DNA from: Methanobacteriota archaeon
Lineage (GTDB): Archaea; Halobacteriota; Methanosarcinia; Methanosarcinales; Methanosarcinaceae
Direction: 5' to 3'
Assembly: GCA_030054735.1 (NCBI GenBank)
Contig: JASGVX010000058.1
Span: forward strand, 1-55,961
DNA: 55,961 nucleotides
Both the position numbers and the translations under genes were made by a program. Of the stretch, positions 37,073-46,303 are shown one piece after another; positions within the stretch are counted from its first letter, which is position 1; every line of letters begins with the position of its first letter. Under the pieces are notes generated by a model. That model saw nothing but the letters and a program-made list of their open reading frames with translations. It was not told the origin of the DNA and ran no database searches.

Positions 37073-37377
37073 TGATGCTCGAGAATATCATAAGCGAACT
37101 TGAACTTACAGAGCGCCACCTGATTGTGCTCAGGAAGGTAATCGAAGAAAGCCCTATAGGAATCCTTAAACTTGCAGAAGTTACAGGGATGCAGAACCAT
37201 AAGGTACGCTATTCTCTCAGGGTCCTTGAACAAGCAAACCTTATTAAACCTTCAGCTCAGGGCGCTGTTCCAGGGGATGCAGTCCCCAGGTTCCTTCAGG
37301 ACTTTGAACAGGAAATTAACAGGATCAATGAAAAAGTATCCCGAATACGGGAAATTGGAGCTTCCATTCCAAACTAA
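37072..37377 (+). CDS. Small winged-helix DNA-binding protein (101 aa)
   Basis: Two adjacent ATG codons overlap the stop of the FAH gene (TGATG). The product has a winged-helix-like core: RHLIVLRKVIEESPIGILKL, AEVTGMQNHKVRYSLRVLE and QANLIKPS, followed by a charged C-terminal helix (EQEINRINEKVSRIREIG) likely to dimerise. It may regulate this operon; no target site can be shown. Translational coupling to the FAH gene suggests that the two are needed together. Confidence 0.75.
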   Translation: MMLENIISELELTERHLIVLRKVIEESPIGILKLAEVTGMQNHKVRYSLRVLEQANLIKPSAQGAVPGDAVPRFLQDFEQEINRINEKVSRIREIGASIPN

Positions 37378-37617
37378 GTGCTGTAATTCCTCTAAGTCTT
37401 TCCCGAATATGTTTTTTGCTATCAGGCCCTTCTTCTGAAGTTTTGGGCTTCGGTGACTTTTTATAATCTAATTTACATGCTTTCCGCAATCATAGAATTC
37501 GGTGAATCTTGTGGAGCTGTACACTTTCTAGTGGGTTTATCCATCAGTTAAAATTATATAATATTTTCATATAGCTTAATAAATATTTGATTAAAGTTGA
37601 TATCTGGAGAAGCTTCT

Positions 37618-39333
37618 ATGACCTTAAGTCCTGAAGATATTAAAATAATTGAAAAATATGCTCTTCAAAATGCTGTAAAATACGGAAAACCCCCCCAGCC
37701 TAAAGCTGTCATGGGGAAAGTTATGGGGGAATGCCCACAATTAAGGGCTGACCCAAATGGGGTATCTGCTGCTCTTGAAAATATTGTTTCAGAAATTGCT
37801 AAAGGAAGCCCTGAAGCCTGGGAATCCCGGCTTTCGGAAATTGCTCCAGAGCTTATAGAAGCGCTGAGTGTAAAGAAAGAGCCTGACAAAGGCTTAAAAC
37901 CCCTCGAAGGAGCCGAAAACGGTAAAGTTGCAATGCGCTTTGCCCCAAACCCTAATGGACCAGGAACCCTGGGCAGTTCAAGGGGTATGATAGTAAATTC
38001 TGAGTATGTGAAAATGTATAAGGGTAAGTTTATACTGCGTTTTGACGATACCGACCCTGATATAAAACGTCCCATGCTTGAAGCCTATGACTGGTACCTG
38101 GACGACTTCAAATGGCTTGGGGTTGTGCCTGACCAGGTTGTCTGTGCATCTGATCATTTCCCCATCTATTATGATTATGCAAGAAAACTAATCGAGATGG
38201 ACAAAGCTTATGTCTGTTTTTGCAAAGGGGAAGACTTCAAACAGTTAAAGGACGCAATGAAGGCCTGCCCGCATAGGGACAGAAGCCCTGAAGAAAACCT
38301 CGTGCACTGGGATAAGATGCTTGCTGGGGAATATGAAGACCAGCAGGCTGTACTGCGTATCAAGACAGATATAAAGCATAAAGACCCGGCACTTCGGGAC
38401 TGGGGTGCATTCAGGATAAGAAAGATATCTCACCCCCGACCTGAAATAGGAAACAAATACGTTGTCTGGCCCCTTCTTGACTTTGCAGGCGCTATCGAGG
38501 ACCACGAGCTCGGCATGACCCATATCATCCGCGGCAAAGACCTTTTAGACAGCGAAAAGCGGCAGGGCTACATCTACAAATACTTCGGCTGGACATACCC
38601 AAAAACAACCCACTGGGGCAGGGTCAAGATCTTCGAGTTCGGGAAGTTCAGCACAAGCACACTCCGGAAAGCTATAGAAGCCGGAGAGTACAGCGGCTGG
38701 GACGACCCCCGCCTGCCAACAATAAGGGCAATCAGACGCCGTGGAATAAAGGCGGAAGCCCTCAGGAAATTTATGATTGAAATGGGAGTCGGGATGACCG
38801 ATGTTAGTATCAGCATGGAGTCTCTCTATGCCGAGAACCGTAAAATCGTAGACCCTATTGCAAACCGCTATTTCTTTGTCTGGGACCCTCTGGAGCTTGA
38901 AATTACAGATATGGAGCCTGTAGTCGCAAAGGTCTCCCGTCATCCCACAGACCATGCAAGAGGGATGAGGGAAATCCCCGTAGAAAATAAGGTCCTTGTA
39001 TGCTCCGAGGACATTGAAAAGCTCAATGTAGGCTCTGTCCTCCGCTTAAAAGACCTCTGCAACGTTGAAATTACATCTCTTTCCCCGCTGCAGGCAAAAC
39101 TTTCCGAGACCTCACTCGAAGACCTCAAAAAAGAAAAAGGAAAAATCATTCACTGGATACCTGTTAACGGAATCCCTGTAAAGGTGCGCGGGCCGGATGG
39201 CGATATAGAAGGAACAGGAGAACACGGAATCGAGAACGAACTTGATAATATAGTCCAGTTTGAGCGTTTCGGCTTCTGCAGGATTGATGCCGTAAACGGA
39301 AAAGAAGTCGTGGCGTATTTCGCACACAAATAA
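37618..39333 (+). CDS. gltX: Glutamyl-tRNA synthetase (archaeal non-discriminating-type lineage)
   Basis: Class I synthetase (571 aa) of the archaeal GluRS/GlnRS-like type. The HIGH-equivalent region is RFAPNPNGPGTLGSSRG, followed by FILRFDDTDPDIKRP; the KMSKS-equivalent is FGKFSTSTLRKAI; the C-terminal anticodon domain is beta-rich. Its Glu-tRNA serves translation, Gln-tRNA formation by amidotransferase, and HemA, which may explain the location after the hem genes. The ATG at 37618 follows GGAG; the TTG at 37597 is in frame but less likely. TATA-like sequence (TTATATAATATTTT) at about 37554 suggests an own promoter. Confidence 0.96.
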   Translation: MTLSPEDIKIIEKYALQNAVKYGKPPQPKAVMGKVMGECPQLRADPNGVSAALENIVSEIAKGSPEAWESRLSEIAPELIEALSVKKEPDKGLKPLEGAENGKVAMRFAPNPNGPGTLGSSRGMIVNSEYVKMYKGKFILRFDDTDPDIKRPMLEAYDWYLDDFKWLGVVPDQVVCASDHFPIYYDYARKLIEMDKAYVCFCKGEDFKQLKDAMKACPHRDRSPEENLVHWDKMLAGEYEDQQAVLRIKTDIKHKDPALRDWGAFRIRKISHPRPEIGNKYVVWPLLDFAGAIEDHELGMTHIIRGKDLLDSEKRQGYIYKYFGWTYPKTTHWGRVKIFEFGKFSTSTLRKAIEAGEYSGWDDPRLPTIRAIRRRGIKAEALRKFMIEMGVGMTDVSISMESLYAENRKIVDPIANRYFFVWDPLELEITDMEPVVAKVSRHPTDHARGMREIPVENKVLVCSEDIEKLNVGSVLRLKDLCNVEITSLSPLQAKLSETSLEDLKKEKGKIIHWIPVNGIPVKVRGPDGDIEGTGEHGIENELDNIVQFERFGFCRIDAVNGKEVVAYFAHK

Positions 39334-39372
39334 TCATGGGAAAGAAAAGGGGCATAAAACTGCCCTTTTTCT

Positions 39373-39481
39373 TTATCCGGCTTTCCGCAGATGTCCTCCT
39401 ATTTTTCACAATTTCTCTTGCTATCGTTTTTCTGAAATACACCCGGTCTACTCAAAAATGTATTTTCGAAAAATCCAATTT
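39373..39481 (-). repeat. Repeat R6, copy 2
   Basis: Reverse complement of 17246-17355, located 40 bp after the gltX stop. Shared blocks: CTATCGTTTTTCT, AAATACACCCGG, CTCAAAAATGTATTTTCGAA. It forms most of the 234-bp gap between gltX and the convergent beta-helix gene. Confidence 0.65.
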
Positions 39482-39567
39482 ATTCTGGAGTTCGCTCCAG
39501 CTCAGTTCAGGATTTTCTTCAGTTTTTCTGTGTTTTGTCCCGGTAAACCCTGATTTATTCTCTTTCT

Positions 39568-40671
39568 TTATCTTCTCCGCGTCAGGAAATAAGCCGCTCC
39601 TGCTAGCAGGACTGTAAATCCAATACCCGGTGCGGGGGCTCCTTTTTCTTCTGGAACTTCTGTTTCATTAGTTTTATTTCCTTCCACTGCTGTTTCGTTT
39701 TCTTCTGCCCCACTTTCTACAGAAGCCGCAGTCTCATTTTCTGCCTCTTCAATGGCTGCCATGCCATCTTTATAAGCTTTGGCATCCAGCTTGCTTTCAA
39801 GGGCTTTGACAGCACTCGGGACTTTTGGGAAGAGCGGGGAATTATCGGATCCGCCTCCTGCTATATTATATGAAGCATCACATATTCCATTGCTGTTTTC
39901 ATCTATGCAGGTCTCGCTGTAGCCAGTACCTTCAAGGTCTGCCCAGAAATTTCCGCCGATATATGGGCCCTTGATAAGGTTACTTTTGACTGTAAGGGTA
40001 CTCTGCCAGATATTGTCTGCGTTTTCGGCGTTATCTTCGACGTTTTCGGCGTTTTTGAAGTAATTATTAAAGAAAATATTCCTGCTGCTTTTTTTAAGGG
40101 AAACTCCGGGTCCGTAGTTATAAGCAATAAGGTTGTCCTGGATCGTGTTTGAGTTCGAGCCTTCGAACTTTATCCCGACTCCGTTCAGGGTTACGGTATT
40201 CCCGTTTATGTTATTGTTTTCTGCATTCTGCAGAAGAATCCCGCATTCTGAATTTTGCACCCTGTTATTGTTAATATAGCAGTTCCTGGCTCCTGTTAGT
40301 AAAATACCTTCTTTTTCCGAGTTTTCTACCCCAAAACCGCTGAAAGTTACCCTCTCTGCAGTTATTTCTACGGCACTTTCTGCAGGATCAGCTGGCTCTA
40401 CAATTGTATTTTTAGGATTTCTCGAGTCAGACCAGATCCTCACCTGTTTTTCTATTTTGAGGTTTTCAACATAAGTTCCAGGGCTTACAAAAATAGTATC
40501 TCCTGCATTTGCAGCATCTACAGCAGCCTGTATTCTAGTATAGCCTCCTTCTGCTTCAGGGTCCACATTTAAATTTGCTGCAGAAGCGGCAGAAGATGTG
40601 AATATGACTGCCAGAATAAGGACAGCTATTATTTTTAACGCCTTTGAGTCCTTCCCTTTTGTATTTTCCAT
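39568..40671 (-). CDS. Secreted NosD-like right-handed beta-helix protein with C-terminal anchor
   Basis: A 367-residue exported protein. Signal peptide around residues 13-33 (IIAVLILAVIFTSSAASA). Then a pectate-lyase/NosD-type repeat region: YTRIQAAVDAANAGDTIFV, followed by rungs such as NNINGNTVTLNGVGI and SNTIQDNLIAYNYGPGV. A low-complexity Glu/Asn/Thr linker (about 300-340) leads to PGIGFTVLLAGAAYFLTRRR, a PGF-CTERM-like tripartite tail (proline-glycine motif, hydrophobic helix, arginines), which suggests processing and lipid anchoring to the cell surface. Function is probably in the envelope; substrate unknown. Confidence 0.8.
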   Translation of the reverse strand: MENTKGKDSKALKIIAVLILAVIFTSSAASAANLNVDPEAEGGYTRIQAAVDAANAGDTIFVSPGTYVENLKIEKQVRIWSDSRNPKNTIVEPADPAESAVEITAERVTFSGFGVENSEKEGILLTGARNCYINNNRVQNSECGILLQNAENNNINGNTVTLNGVGIKFEGSNSNTIQDNLIAYNYGPGVSLKKSSRNIFFNNYFKNAENVEDNAENADNIWQSTLTVKSNLIKGPYIGGNFWADLEGTGYSETCIDENSNGICDASYNIAGGGSDNSPLFPKVPSAVKALESKLDAKAYKDGMAAIEEAENETAASVESGAEENETAVEGNKTNETEVPEEKGAPAPGIGFTVLLAGAAYFLTRRR

Positions 40672-41396
40672 TTTTAGTTCTCCTTTTACTCTTCTATTTA
40701 TTTATGATCTCTTCATTTTGTTTTATCTGTTTAAAATCTTCTATTACTTCTTTCCCTAATTATATTCATATTACAGAAACAAATATTATTTCTTTTTTAG
40801 AAATAAAATAGTTTTGTTTTATATATTTAAATTATCCAGTATTTATTAAGAAAAAGATCTTGTCTGAAAAGATATGTCTTTGGAATCATAATTTATGAAC
40901 AATTATTCTTGAAAACTAAGGGTATAAGAAACTACCTTAAAAATAAAACCAATTCTAGATTTGTATAATGAAAAGTGTTGATTTTAAATATAGACTGTAA
41001 ATTTATTACATAGTGTAAATTTATTACATCGGACTTATTTGCTCTACATATAATAATCAAACACATTAGACATGGTATTTAAAATATGCTTTTCGGCATT
41101 TAACGGTTTAATACTACCGTTTTTCAGTTCAAATGCACAGGTGAATGTCCTTATTGTAGAATCAAACTTAATTTTAAGACATAGGATTAGATAAAAATAA
41201 CGAATTTGTTTAAACTGACAGTGATTAAGAGCTTTGTGTTCACTAACAGCCTTTAATCATAGCTAAATTTCGAAACATAATGCTCTTAAACCTGACTAAC
41301 TGTAAGGAGCCTATTCATAAATACTGAAGCCATAAAGTAAAAGCTAAAAACCTTATATCTGAATTGTTTTATTATAGTCTCAAATGGAGGCTTAAA
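40672..41396. other. Divergent intergenic region, 725 bp
   Basis: AT-rich, no gene. It separates the beta-helix gene from rpa and must hold both promoters. An 18-bp motif containing TGTAAATTTATTACAT, itself nearly palindromic, occurs twice in tandem at 40994-41029. No shared repeat family was seen. Confidence 0.5.
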
Positions 41397-42758
41397 ATGG
41401 ATGAAAAAATCGCGCCCCACCTTGAAGAGCTAACCAGGGCGCTTGGAGATCTTGAAAAAACTGGCATCCGTGCAGAGTTTGATAAGCTTCTTGCTTTTCG
41501 CGTATCACCTGAGGTTGCAAAGGAGACAATACTCCGCAGGTACGGTGGAAAAAGAAAAATTATAAAAGTAAAAGACCTTTCAGTTTCCCTTAAAAATTTT
41601 GAAATAACAGGCAGAATACTGGACATAGGAGAAAAGGAACTCCGTCCTCAGGAAGGAGTTAAGGAAGGACCTTCTAAGCTGTATACAGGAGTTCTTGCAG
41701 ATGAAACGGGCCCTGTCATGTTTTCTTCCTGGAAAGAACTGCCAGGTTCGGTAGGAGATGTAATCAATATCAAAAATGCCTATACCCGCCTCTGGCAAAA
41801 CAGGATCAGGCTCTCTATTGGAGAACAGTCTCTGGTATCTAAAATATATGACTCTTCTCTCCCCCAGCTTTCCGAACTTTCCAAAACCCCTGCAAAAAAA
41901 TTAATTGACATAGGTGCTGCAGATTACTCCATAAGCACCACTGCCTGCGTAGTTCAGCTTTCCCACAGGGAAGTCCCTGTCAGGGGCAAGCAGTCAAAAG
42001 TGATTTCCGGTGTTCTTGCAGACGAGACCGCCAGGCTGCCTTTCACTGCCTGGATTAAACTTCCGGGGATTGACATAGGAAGCATAATCAGGATAGAAAG
42101 AGCCCAGGTCCACATGTTCAGGGGAATGCCTTCAATCAATCTGGTCAGCAGCACTAAAGTTTCTTCAGTCAGTTCTGAAGAAGCTGAAAACCTTGCATTC
42201 ACTTTTGAATCCGCTGCAAAAGACCCGGCTCCTCTGAAAATTGAAGAAATAGCCTCAAGGGACAGTATGTTCGATGTAATTACCTCAGGTAATGTCATTT
42301 CCGTCAGGCCGGGCTCTGGAATAATTTCCCGCTGCTCCGAATGCAGCCGTGTAATTCAGAAAGCAAACTGCAGGGTGCACGGCAAGGTGGAGGGCGTAAG
42401 GGACATGAGGATCAAAGCTGTACTGGATGACGGGACAGAGTCAATGTCGGTTATGTTTCCAAGGGAGCTTGCAGAAACTATCTACGGGAAAACACTTGAA
42501 GAAGCTGAACAGCTCATGTTTTCTGATATCTCTAAAGATGCTGTTTACGAAGACCTGAGGCGGTTCCTTACAGGCCGCTACCTGGCAGTACGCGGTAACT
42601 CCTCATATGGAGAATATGGTGTTTCTTTTGTTGCAGAAAGTGCCTGGGTGCCTGAAGATGACATCGCTGTCAGGGTTGTTGAGCTATTACGCAGGCTCGG
42701 ACCGGATGAAGAAGACCAGGGCTCAGAATTTTCCGGGGGAGGGATAAACCTTGCTTAA
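41397..42758 (+). CDS. rpa: Replication protein A, single-stranded DNA-binding (OB folds plus zinc finger)
   Basis: A 453-residue archaeal RPA (COG1599 type). Two OB-fold regions are visible (KVKDLSVSLKNFEITGRI onward and YSISTTACVVQLSHREVP onward), and the zinc finger C-x2-C-x8-C-x2-H is CSECSRVIQKANCRVH. This layout corresponds to the shorter RPA2/RPA3-like proteins of Methanosarcina rather than to the four-OB RPA1. It binds ssDNA in replication and repair. The ATG at 41397 follows GGAGG; an earlier frame start at 41364 is less likely. Its end overlaps the next gene by 8 bp. Confidence 0.9.
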   Translation: MDEKIAPHLEELTRALGDLEKTGIRAEFDKLLAFRVSPEVAKETILRRYGGKRKIIKVKDLSVSLKNFEITGRILDIGEKELRPQEGVKEGPSKLYTGVLADETGPVMFSSWKELPGSVGDVINIKNAYTRLWQNRIRLSIGEQSLVSKIYDSSLPQLSELSKTPAKKLIDIGAADYSISTTACVVQLSHREVPVRGKQSKVISGVLADETARLPFTAWIKLPGIDIGSIIRIERAQVHMFRGMPSINLVSSTKVSSVSSEEAENLAFTFESAAKDPAPLKIEEIASRDSMFDVITSGNVISVRPGSGIISRCSECSRVIQKANCRVHGKVEGVRDMRIKAVLDDGTESMSVMFPRELAETIYGKTLEEAEQLMFSDISKDAVYEDLRRFLTGRYLAVRGNSSYGEYGVSFVAESAWVPEDDIAVRVVELLRRLGPDEEDQGSEFSGGGINLA

Positions 42759-43620
42759 GCGGGAAGTCGCAAAAAGGGTTTTTGCAAAGGAATTTGAAGC
42801 CTGCAGGGAACTTGAAAAGTCAGAAAGACCTGCATATGAAACCGCGGATTCAAAAACCCCCAACTTTCTTATCAGCCCTCTGGGGCTTATTCTCAACCGT
42901 GTTTTTATAGCAGGCGTTCTTACCGAACTTGACAGCATAGGCATTCAAAACGATATGTGGAAAGCACGGATAGCTGACCCCACCGGGGCTTTTACGGTAT
43001 ATGCAGGGCAGTTTCAGCCTGATGCTTCTATTTTCTTTTCAACGGTCCAGGTCCCTGCTTTCATAGCTCTCACGGGAAAAGCCCGAGTTTACGAGCCCGA
43101 ACCAGGTTCGGTTTTTATATCTATACGGGCAGAAGAGGTAAATGTGGTGGGGGAAGATATCCGCAACAGATGGGTTCTTGATACTGCGGAACAGACCATT
43201 GACAGGCTTGAGGCTTTTTCGGATGCACTTGTAAGTAGGTACCGAGGAGAGACACTCCGAGAATACCTGCTTGACAGGGGGGCTTCTGAAGAGCTTGCGG
43301 AAGGTATTTCCATTGCCATTGAAAGGGAAGGTGCTCCCCAGGAATTTGCAAAGCAGCTAAGGATTTCTATCAGGGAATGGATCAGAACTCTTAATCTTGA
43401 ATCTGAAGATACAGCAAAAGCCAGGGCTGACCAGAAAGAGTTCGTGCTTGAACTGCTCAGGGAAATGGAAGGTGGCAAAGGAATTGATTATGCCATTTTT
43501 GTAGACACTGCAGTCTCAAGAGGTGTTCCTGAAGAAACAGTAGAAGAAGTTGTCCTCTCTCTTCTTGCAGGGGGGCAGTGCTACGAGCCGAAAATCGGAA
43601 TTATAAAGCTTGTAGCTTAA
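42751..43620 (+). CDS. RPA-associated protein (COG3390 type)
   Basis: A 289-residue partner protein co-encoded with RPA in many euryarchaea. Its N-terminal part contains an OB-like domain (FIAGVLTELDSIGIQNDMWK, ARIADPTGAFTVYAGQF), and the C-terminal half is helical and acidic. The start is TTG within the end of rpa, with GGAGGGAT upstream, so translation is coupled. In haloarchaea such proteins are co-transcribed with and bind their cognate RPA; I infer the same here. Confidence 0.88.
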   Translation: MLKREVAKRVFAKEFEACRELEKSERPAYETADSKTPNFLISPLGLILNRVFIAGVLTELDSIGIQNDMWKARIADPTGAFTVYAGQFQPDASIFFSTVQVPAFIALTGKARVYEPEPGSVFISIRAEEVNVVGEDIRNRWVLDTAEQTIDRLEAFSDALVSRYRGETLREYLLDRGASEELAEGISIAIEREGAPQEFAKQLRISIREWIRTLNLESEDTAKARADQKEFVLELLREMEGGKGIDYAIFVDTAVSRGVPEETVEEVVLSLLAGGQCYEPKIGIIKLVA

Positions 43621-43762
43621 TTTACAGAGTAGAGCGATTATTTCGAAAATGAAGGATTCCCAACTAAAAACATGTGACAACGCTTAAGTGTGATTAAGTT
43701 GATTGGTATTCTTTGTTAAAATTAGCATCTCACGTTTATCGTATTTATCTGGAGAAATTAAG

Positions 43763-45343
43763 ATGAAAGTATTAGTCAGTGATTCACTCTCTAATGAAGG
43801 TTTGGAGATTCTAAAAGAACACTTTAATGTTGATGTCTGCACCGGGCTCTCGGAAGACGAGCTGGTGGAAAAGATCAAAAGCTACGATGCTCTTGTAATA
43901 CGCAGCGGTACCCAGGTTACACAGAGAATAATTGAGGCCGCAGACAAACTGAAAATTATAGGAAGGGCAGGAGTCGGAGTCGATAATGTCGATGTGGATG
44001 CTGCCACAAAAAAAGGTATCATTGTAACCAATGCTCCCGAAGGGAACATGATTTCGGCAGCAGAACACACAATTGCTATGATGATGGCAATGTCGAGGAA
44101 CATCCCTCAGGCCAATGCTTCCCTGAAATCCAAAGAGTGGAAACGCAGTAAATTCATGGGAGTTGAGGTAAAGGGCAAGACTCTGGGAATTATAGGGCTT
44201 GGAAGGATAGGGTCTGAAGTCGCAAAGAGGGCTGCAGGGCTTGAAATGAAACTTATGGGACACGATCCTTTCATTTCCGAGAAGAGGGCTGTGGAACTTG
44301 GAGTCAAGCTGGGTACGGTTAACGAGATCGCAAAAGAGGCTGACTACATCACAGTACACACACCCCTTATAAAGGAAACCAGGAATATTCTCGATGATGA
44401 GCAGTTTGGTCTTATGAAGAAGGGAGTCAGGATTCTCAACTGCGCACGCGGCGGCATTATTAACGAAGAAGCCCTTGAAAGAGCCCTTGAAAGCGGCAAA
44501 GTAGGCGCCGCCGCAATTGACGTGTTTGTCGAAGAACCTCCTTTTGACAGCCCTCTCCTCGGCCATGACAATGTAATCGTAACCCCTCACCTCGGTGCTT
44601 CCACAGAGGAAGCTCAGGTTAATGTTGCAATTGATATTGCCAATGAGGTTGTTTCCGTTCTTTCCGGCGGGCCTGCAAAGAACGCAATCAATATCCCCTC
44701 CGTAAAGCCAGAAGCTATGGCAGTCCTTGCCCCATATATCAGGCTTGCAGAAATCATGGGTAAAATTTCAGGCCAGCTCGTAGACGGCAACTACGAAAAG
44801 GTAGAAATAAGATACAACGGAGAGATTTCCGGAAGAGATACAAGGTCTCTTACGGTTTCTGCCCTCAAAGGACTTCTTGAAATGGCCCTCGGTTCCGGGG
44901 TAAACTACGTCAATGCTCCAGCCCTTGCAAAATCCAGAAAGATAGCAGTTGTGGAAAGCAAGTCTGAATCTGCAGAGGAGTATTCTTCCACTATGAGCAT
45001 CAAACTTACCAGCGCAGAAACTACAAAGCAGGTTGCAGGGACTGTTGTTGGGGATGAGCCAAAGATTGTTTCCATTGATGAAGACAGAGTAGACATCTTC
45101 CCGGCAGGCCGTATGATTTTTGCAAAACACATTAACAAGCCCAACGTAATAGGGCCCTGCTGCTTGGTACTTGGTAAAAACAACATCAACATCTCAGGCA
45201 TGCAGGTGGGAAGATCAGAAGTTGGAGGCGTTACCATGATGGTCCTTAACGTTGACTCCTATGTTTCTGATGCTATCCTTGATGAGGTCGGCCAGGTCCC
45301 TGGTATTCTCAGTGCCAAGCTTGTGACCCTTCTGACTTCATAA
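43763..45343 (+). CDS. serA: D-3-phosphoglycerate dehydrogenase
   Basis: First step of serine synthesis, oxidising 3-phosphoglycerate with NAD. 526 residues: MKVLVSDSLSNEGLEIL start, IGRAGVGVDNVDVDAA, NAD motif LGIIGLGRIGSEVA (about 141-154), catalytic Arg/Glu region NCARGGIINEEAL and His in TPHLGASTEEAQ. The C-terminus has the allosteric-substrate-binding region and an ACT domain (IGPCCLVLGKNNINISGMQV), the likely serine-feedback site. The ATG at 43763 follows GGAG; the longer frame from 43703 adds an unconserved extension. Confidence 0.96.
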   Translation: MKVLVSDSLSNEGLEILKEHFNVDVCTGLSEDELVEKIKSYDALVIRSGTQVTQRIIEAADKLKIIGRAGVGVDNVDVDAATKKGIIVTNAPEGNMISAAEHTIAMMMAMSRNIPQANASLKSKEWKRSKFMGVEVKGKTLGIIGLGRIGSEVAKRAAGLEMKLMGHDPFISEKRAVELGVKLGTVNEIAKEADYITVHTPLIKETRNILDDEQFGLMKKGVRILNCARGGIINEEALERALESGKVGAAAIDVFVEEPPFDSPLLGHDNVIVTPHLGASTEEAQVNVAIDIANEVVSVLSGGPAKNAINIPSVKPEAMAVLAPYIRLAEIMGKISGQLVDGNYEKVEIRYNGEISGRDTRSLTVSALKGLLEMALGSGVNYVNAPALAKSRKIAVVESKSESAEEYSSTMSIKLTSAETTKQVAGTVVGDEPKIVSIDEDRVDIFPAGRMIFAKHINKPNVIGPCCLVLGKNNINISGMQVGRSEVGGVTMMVLNVDSYVSDAILDEVGQVPGILSAKLVTLLTS

Positions 45344-45516
45344 GTAAACTGCAGTTAAGGATAATTCCAAAAAATATCTCTTTCCGGTGCAGGTTAATTT
45401 TTCTGTGCCGGAAACATTTACTTTTCCTGGTGTTTATCCAGATCTGAAACTGCATTTTGGTGGGACTATTATACTATACTATCTTTGCAGATGAGATTAT
45501 TCTTCGAGGTTTGTGA

Positions 45517-46032
45517 ATGGAAGAACTTAAAAATGTTGTTTCGGCCCCTTTTAAGAAAAGTCTTGCAGCTTCCCTACCGGAAAATAAATTTGAGTTTTCC
45601 CTTGCTTATGACCTGAAATGGTTTTCCCTGGAAACCGCTTCTGAGGTAAAGAACCGGGCCCTTGAAGCAGGTCTGCTTTCTATGAAGGATGGTGTAATCA
45701 TACCCTGTTTTGATGTTGATAGTGTCCGGATCCCCCATGCTTATAAGCCTCCTGAGAATTTTCTTGAACTCAAAGAGAAAACCGGAAAATCAGGAAATTC
45801 TTCTGTGGGCCGCCGGGAAGATATCTCCTTTGAACAGATCCTCGACTTTATTTCCGCAGATACAGGAATAATCAAGCAAAGGCTTGTTTCCGAGATTAAT
45901 TCCATGCAGGAGCAGCTCTCCTATCTTGTAGATATCAGGATAGTGGCACTTATAGTGGCAAAGAAGTTTGGGTGCAGGATAGAAGGGCTACTTGATAAGG
46001 TTTCCAGAGCTGTTCTTGGTTATTCTTATTAA
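45517..46032 (+). CDS. DUF2240 family protein
   Basis: A 171-residue soluble archaeal protein. It opens with KNVVSAPFKKSLAASLPEN, includes a winged-helix-like segment (FEFSLAYDLKWFSLETASE, VKNRALEAGLLSMKDGVIIP), a variable linker and a helical C-terminus (EQLSYLVDIRIVALIVAKKF). The family is conserved in euryarchaea without a known function; a nucleic-acid role is a guess. GAGGTTTGTG upstream of the ATG. Separated from serA by 170 bp. Confidence 0.75.
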   Translation: MEELKNVVSAPFKKSLAASLPENKFEFSLAYDLKWFSLETASEVKNRALEAGLLSMKDGVIIPCFDVDSVRIPHAYKPPENFLELKEKTGKSGNSSVGRREDISFEQILDFISADTGIIKQRLVSEINSMQEQLSYLVDIRIVALIVAKKFGCRIEGLLDKVSRAVLGYSY

Positions 46033-46129
46033 CTGAGTGGTAATGGGTTTGAGTTATTGAAAATTATTAGTAGCGTCTCTTATATGTCTCAAACATGAAA
46101 ATATACTCGCTTTTGCAGAAATGATTAAT

Positions 46130-46290
46130 ACAGGCTGTCTTAAAAAAAAGTTAATTCTACAATAGTGTCAATTTTTTCCATACAAGGTTAATTTATGTCT
46201 AAATTTCTCTATTTTAACTGGGTTTGTTTTTAAAGTTAACGTACCACATTATCCAATTGTAGAAATGGTTTGAGTTTTGAGACAGCTTGT
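46130..46290 (-). mobile_element. Miniature inverted-repeat element R4, copy 1
   Basis: About 160 bp with ends ACAGGCTGTCTTAAAA and TTTTGAGACAGCTTGT. It is the reverse orientation of the copy at 49683-49844; the shared inner block is ATTTCTACAATTGGATAATG. No coding capacity. It lies just after the DUF2240 gene. Confidence 0.85.
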
Positions 46291-46303
46291 CCTGTAATAA
46301 GTT

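Noticed and set aside
39336-39617. 93-codon open frame after gltX
   Set aside because: It reads through repeat R6 and into the 3' end of the convergent beta-helix gene; no ribosome site.
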